Shown: one piece after another, positions 60,751 through 62,935 of the stretch
Layout: each line of letters opens with the position of its first letter
How positions within the stretch are numbered: position 1 is the first letter of the stretch
From: Halalkalibacter urbisdiaboli
Lineage (GTDB): Bacteria > Bacillota > Bacilli > Bacillales > Bacillaceae_D
DNA length: 62,935 nt
Assembly: GCF_002156385.1 (NCBI RefSeq)
Contig: NZ_MVJM01000001.1
Span: 119,717 to 182,651, forward strand
Direction: 5' to 3'
Translations under genes and position numbers: made by a program
The notes under the pieces: model-generated
Database searches by the model: none
Seen by the model: only the letters and a program-made list of their open reading frames with translations
What the model was told of the DNA's origin: nothing

Positions 60751-62532
60751 ATGTATACTTCAAGACTTGAGGTTCCAGAGCAAGAAAAATGGAACTTAGC
60801 TGATATTTATTCAACAGAAGCTGAATGGGATGCGGATTTAATAAAGGTGAAAAAGCTAGCTGATGAGTTGAAAGCGTTTGATGGAAAGATTGAGGATGGA
60901 ACGAGCTTACTTGATTTTTTAACGAAGAAAGAGGAGCTTAGTTATCTTTTTTCAAAAGTTTTTGTATATGCAAGGTTGCTTGTAGATACAGACACAAGAG
61001 ATTCAACCTCGCAAGTACTATTAGATCGTGCGACTCAACTTAGTGTAGAAATTAGCTCAAGCACGTCGTTTTTTACCCCGTTTTTACTTAGCTTGGATGA
61101 AGAAACGTTAAAAGGGTACATAGCAAAGGTTCATGGCTTACGTTATTTTGAAGATGATTTATTAGAGGCTTATCGCTACAAAGCACATGTTCTTAGTAAA
61201 GAAAAAGAAGAAGTTCTTTCTCAGCTTGGTGAAGCGCTCTCCGCACCTAGTAAAACATTCGGTATGATTAATAATGCCGATATTCAATTTGGTGACGTTA
61301 CGAATGACAAAGGTGAAAAAGTCCAACTAACAAGAGGGATGTATTCAAAGCTTATTGAGGATGAAGATCGCTCAAAGCGAAAGGAAGCGTATAAAGCTTA
61401 TTACAAGCCATATGTACAATTAAACCATTCCATTGCATCGACTCTTTCCTCTGCAATAAAAAACAATGTAACATTATCAAAAATGCGACATTATCCTTCT
61501 GCATTAGAGAAATCGTTATTTGGAGATCTTGTACCTAAACAAGTATATGAAAATTTAATCGAGACGACGAAAAAAAACATTCGTCCGTTGCATCGTTATT
61601 CAGAGATTCGTAAAGAGACATTAGGCTTAGATGAACTACGACAATACGATTTAAATGTTCCTTTAGTAAAAGGCAGTAAACAAGATATTGCCTATGATGA
61701 AGCTTATGAACTCATGCTAAAGGCGCTATCCCCGTTAGGTTCTGATTATATTGATACACTTCGCACCTTTAAAGAAAAACGATACATCGATGTTCGAGAA
61801 ACACCAGGAAAACGCTCTGGCGCCTATAATATGGGGTTATACGGGGTCCATCCTTTTGTATTACTTAATCATCAGGATGATCTCGACAGCCTTTTTACAC
61901 TCGTTCACGAAATGGGTCATGCGATGCATAGCTATTACTCAAGTACTCACCAGCCACAAATTACAGCTGGCTATACAATATTTGTCGCAGAGGTTGCCTC
62001 AACCGTTAACGAAGTACTTCTCATTCAGTATTTATTAAAGAATACTTCAGACACTGAAAAACGGAAGTACTTACTGAATCATTTCATTGATATGTTCCGT
62101 GGTACGTTTTTCACTCAAATTATGTTCGCTGATTTTGAGAAGCGAACACATGAAATGGCTGAGCGCAGCGAGTCATTAAATGCGTCTTCTTTTAATAGCC
62201 TCTATGAACAGCTGTTTAGAGAGTATCAAGGTGAAACTGTTGTATTTGATGATGAGGTTAAATATGGTTGGTCAAGAATTCCACATTTTTACCGCCCATT
62301 CTATGTTTATAAATATGCGACAGGTTTTGCTGCGGCCATTCAAATTGCCGATACATTATTAGAAGGCAGAACAGAATCTTTAGAAGCATATTTAAGTTTT
62401 CTTAAAAGCGGTAGCTCCGATTACCCGCTCGAGCTTTTAAAGAAAACAGGCGTTGACCTAAGCAAACCAGAACCAATTGAGCATGCACTTAAATACTTCG
62501 GGGAATTAATTGATGAATTTGAAAAATTGTAG
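60751..62532 (+). CDS. pepF: Oligoendopeptidase F (M3B metallopeptidase)
   Basis: A cytosolic zinc peptidase of 593 residues that cuts peptides of about 7-17 residues. The catalytic motif is LVHEMGHAMHSYY (HExxH) with FVAEVASTVNEVLL, the downstream Glu ligand. RSGAYNMGLYGVHPFVLLNH and FYRPFYVYKYATGF are typical of PepF. The ATG at 60751 has AAGGAG 8 bases upstream; the longer frame from 60700 has no site. The gene is divergent from the germinant receptor operon. Confidence 0.95.
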   Translation: MYTSRLEVPEQEKWNLADIYSTEAEWDADLIKVKKLADELKAFDGKIEDGTSLLDFLTKKEELSYLFSKVFVYARLLVDTDTRDSTSQVLLDRATQLSVEISSSTSFFTPFLLSLDEETLKGYIAKVHGLRYFEDDLLEAYRYKAHVLSKEKEEVLSQLGEALSAPSKTFGMINNADIQFGDVTNDKGEKVQLTRGMYSKLIEDEDRSKRKEAYKAYYKPYVQLNHSIASTLSSAIKNNVTLSKMRHYPSALEKSLFGDLVPKQVYENLIETTKKNIRPLHRYSEIRKETLGLDELRQYDLNVPLVKGSKQDIAYDEAYELMLKALSPLGSDYIDTLRTFKEKRYIDVRETPGKRSGAYNMGLYGVHPFVLLNHQDDLDSLFTLVHEMGHAMHSYYSSTHQPQITAGYTIFVAEVASTVNEVLLIQYLLKNTSDTEKRKYLLNHFIDMFRGTFFTQIMFADFEKRTHEMAERSESLNASSFNSLYEQLFREYQGETVVFDDEVKYGWSRIPHFYRPFYVYKYATGFAAAIQIADTLLEGRTESLEAYLSFLKSGSSDYPLELLKKTGVDLSKPEPIEHALKYFGELIDEFEKL

Positions 62533-62630
62533 GCTATCCCAAACCCGTTACAACTGTAACGGGTTTCAGCTTGTCGGCTGCCTCTATAACGAGACAGCCG
62601 ACAAGCTTTTTGTATTTCTGTGGGATAGCC
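62532..62630. repeat. Branched palindromic structure following pepF
   Basis: An outer stem (GGCTATCCCA 62532-62541 with TGGGATAGCC 62621-62630) encloses two perfect hairpins: AAACCCGTTAC/GTAACGGGTTT (62541-62566) and AGCTTGTCGGCTG/CAGCCGACAAGCT (62568-62607). The second ends in TTTTT and can terminate pepF. The whole folds as a three-way junction in either strand and starts at the last base of the pepF stop codon. Confidence 0.75.
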
Positions 62631-62686
62631 ATGATAAGACGCTTCGAATCCGCTACCGGGATGGGGGGCACGCTTTCCGCAGGCGG

Positions 62687-62935
62687 GCAACGGCTCCGCT
62701 TTCGCTTCGTCCCCCTCCCAAGGGAAAACCGCCCTTGGGGCTCTGCTTCGCTCGTTGCATTCCGAGAAAAAAACCACTTCTCGGAAATCAAAACTTCGCA
62801 ACGGCTCCGCTTTCGCTTCGTCCCCCTCCCAAGGGAAAACCGCCCTTGGGGCTCTGCTTCGCTCGTTGCTTTCTGAGAAGAAACCCACTTCTCAGAATAA
62901 AAAGATTGCAACGGCTCCGCTTTCGCTTCGTCCCC
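62687..62935. repeat. GC-rich tandem repeat, 2 complete units and a partial third (continues past window)
   Basis: A 72-base unit starts GCAACGGCTCCGCTTTCGCT and ends GCTCGTTGC. It occurs at 62687-62758 and 62798-62869, and begins again at 62908. Its ends are inverted (GCAACG/CGTTGC) and its middle is a hairpin (CCCAAGGG/CCCTTGGG). Spacers of 39 and 38 bases each carry a hairpin whose stems differ. The base composition is far above the surrounding genes. Reading frames inside it on both strands are products of the repeat, not genes. Confidence 0.85.

Noticed and set aside
62421-62911. Two long reading frames on the minus strand encoding ERSRAPRAVFPWEGDEAK-type peptides, and one on the plus strand
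   Set aside because: They lie in the tandem GC-rich repeat, repeat the same peptide with the DNA period and lack ribosome sites. They are by-products of the repeat.
62687-62935. CRISPR array
   Set aside because: The repeats are 72 bases with near-identical, hairpin-forming spacers and no cas genes; spacers are not unique.

Overview
The window is low-GC Firmicute chromosome from an endospore-forming member of the Bacillaceae. The evidence is strong AGGAGG-type ribosome binding sites, a ClpE gene under CtsR control, a YwaC-type alarmone synthetase, a complete GerA-type germinant receptor operon (gene order as in yfkQRST), T-box regulation, YesM/YesN-type two-component genes, an S-layer-homology (SLH) protein and many Bacillus-type DUF families (DUF3231, DUF3891, DUF523). 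No rRNA, tRNA, CRISPR array or prophage block was found. The left edge cuts through the 3' end of an IS1182-like transposase. The right edge cuts into a GC-rich tandem repeat.

Layout. 0-8 kb: transposase end; clpE with a textbook CtsR operator/promoter; ywaC; a frameshifted methyltransferase behind an apparently intact T-box leader; a DUF3891 gene; a DUF3231 (tandem ferritin-like) gene. 7-12 kb: a run of small membrane proteins with DUF523, an SDR reductase, CcdA and lipoproteins. 12-19 kb: a heterodimeric ABC exporter, an SLH protein with a nuclease-like C-terminal domain, and an ECF sigma/anti-sigma pair. 19.7-24.5 kb: a frameshifted small secreted protein, then an FrnE/DsbA-family thiol oxidoreductase whose first active-site Cys codon is TGA followed by a SECIS-like hairpin (likely a selenoprotein). 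This is followed by a MocR regulator divergent from proline dehydrogenase and an EamA exporter. 25-33 kb: CheY plus HD-GYP, small acetyltransferases and phosphatases, a MerR/TipA regulator, and an MHYT histidine kinase. 34-39 kb: an acidic surface protein encoded with its own class D sortase, a second DUF3231 gene, relics (DUF6886, a collapsed DUF3231) and an SbtA-type bicarbonate transporter. 39-44 kb: branched-chain aminotransferase, PpnP, an ABC ATPase, a secreted GH18 glycosidase and a lipoprotein. 44.4-53 kb: a sugar ABC transporter (binding protein, ATPase, permease) with a membrane-anchored sugar sensor, histidine kinase and AraC-type regulator, two CcpA (cre) sites and a truncated relic of the binding protein. 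53-60.6 kb: a cyclase, a two-domain gamma-glutamylcyclotransferase, an SLC13 transporter and the germinant receptor operon. 60.7-62.5 kb: oligoendopeptidase F, followed by a branched palindromic structure and a structured repeat array.

Most notable items. (1) The putative selenocysteine-containing FrnE protein at 20180-20875. (2) The T-box leader kept in front of a broken methyltransferase. (3) A dispersed structured repeat (37.4 kb and 62.7-62.9 kb) whose hairpin stems differ in sequence but stay paired around a similar loop. (4) A three-copy palindromic hairpin family (20.9, 24.8 and 37.5 kb). (5) The sortase-substrate gene pair.
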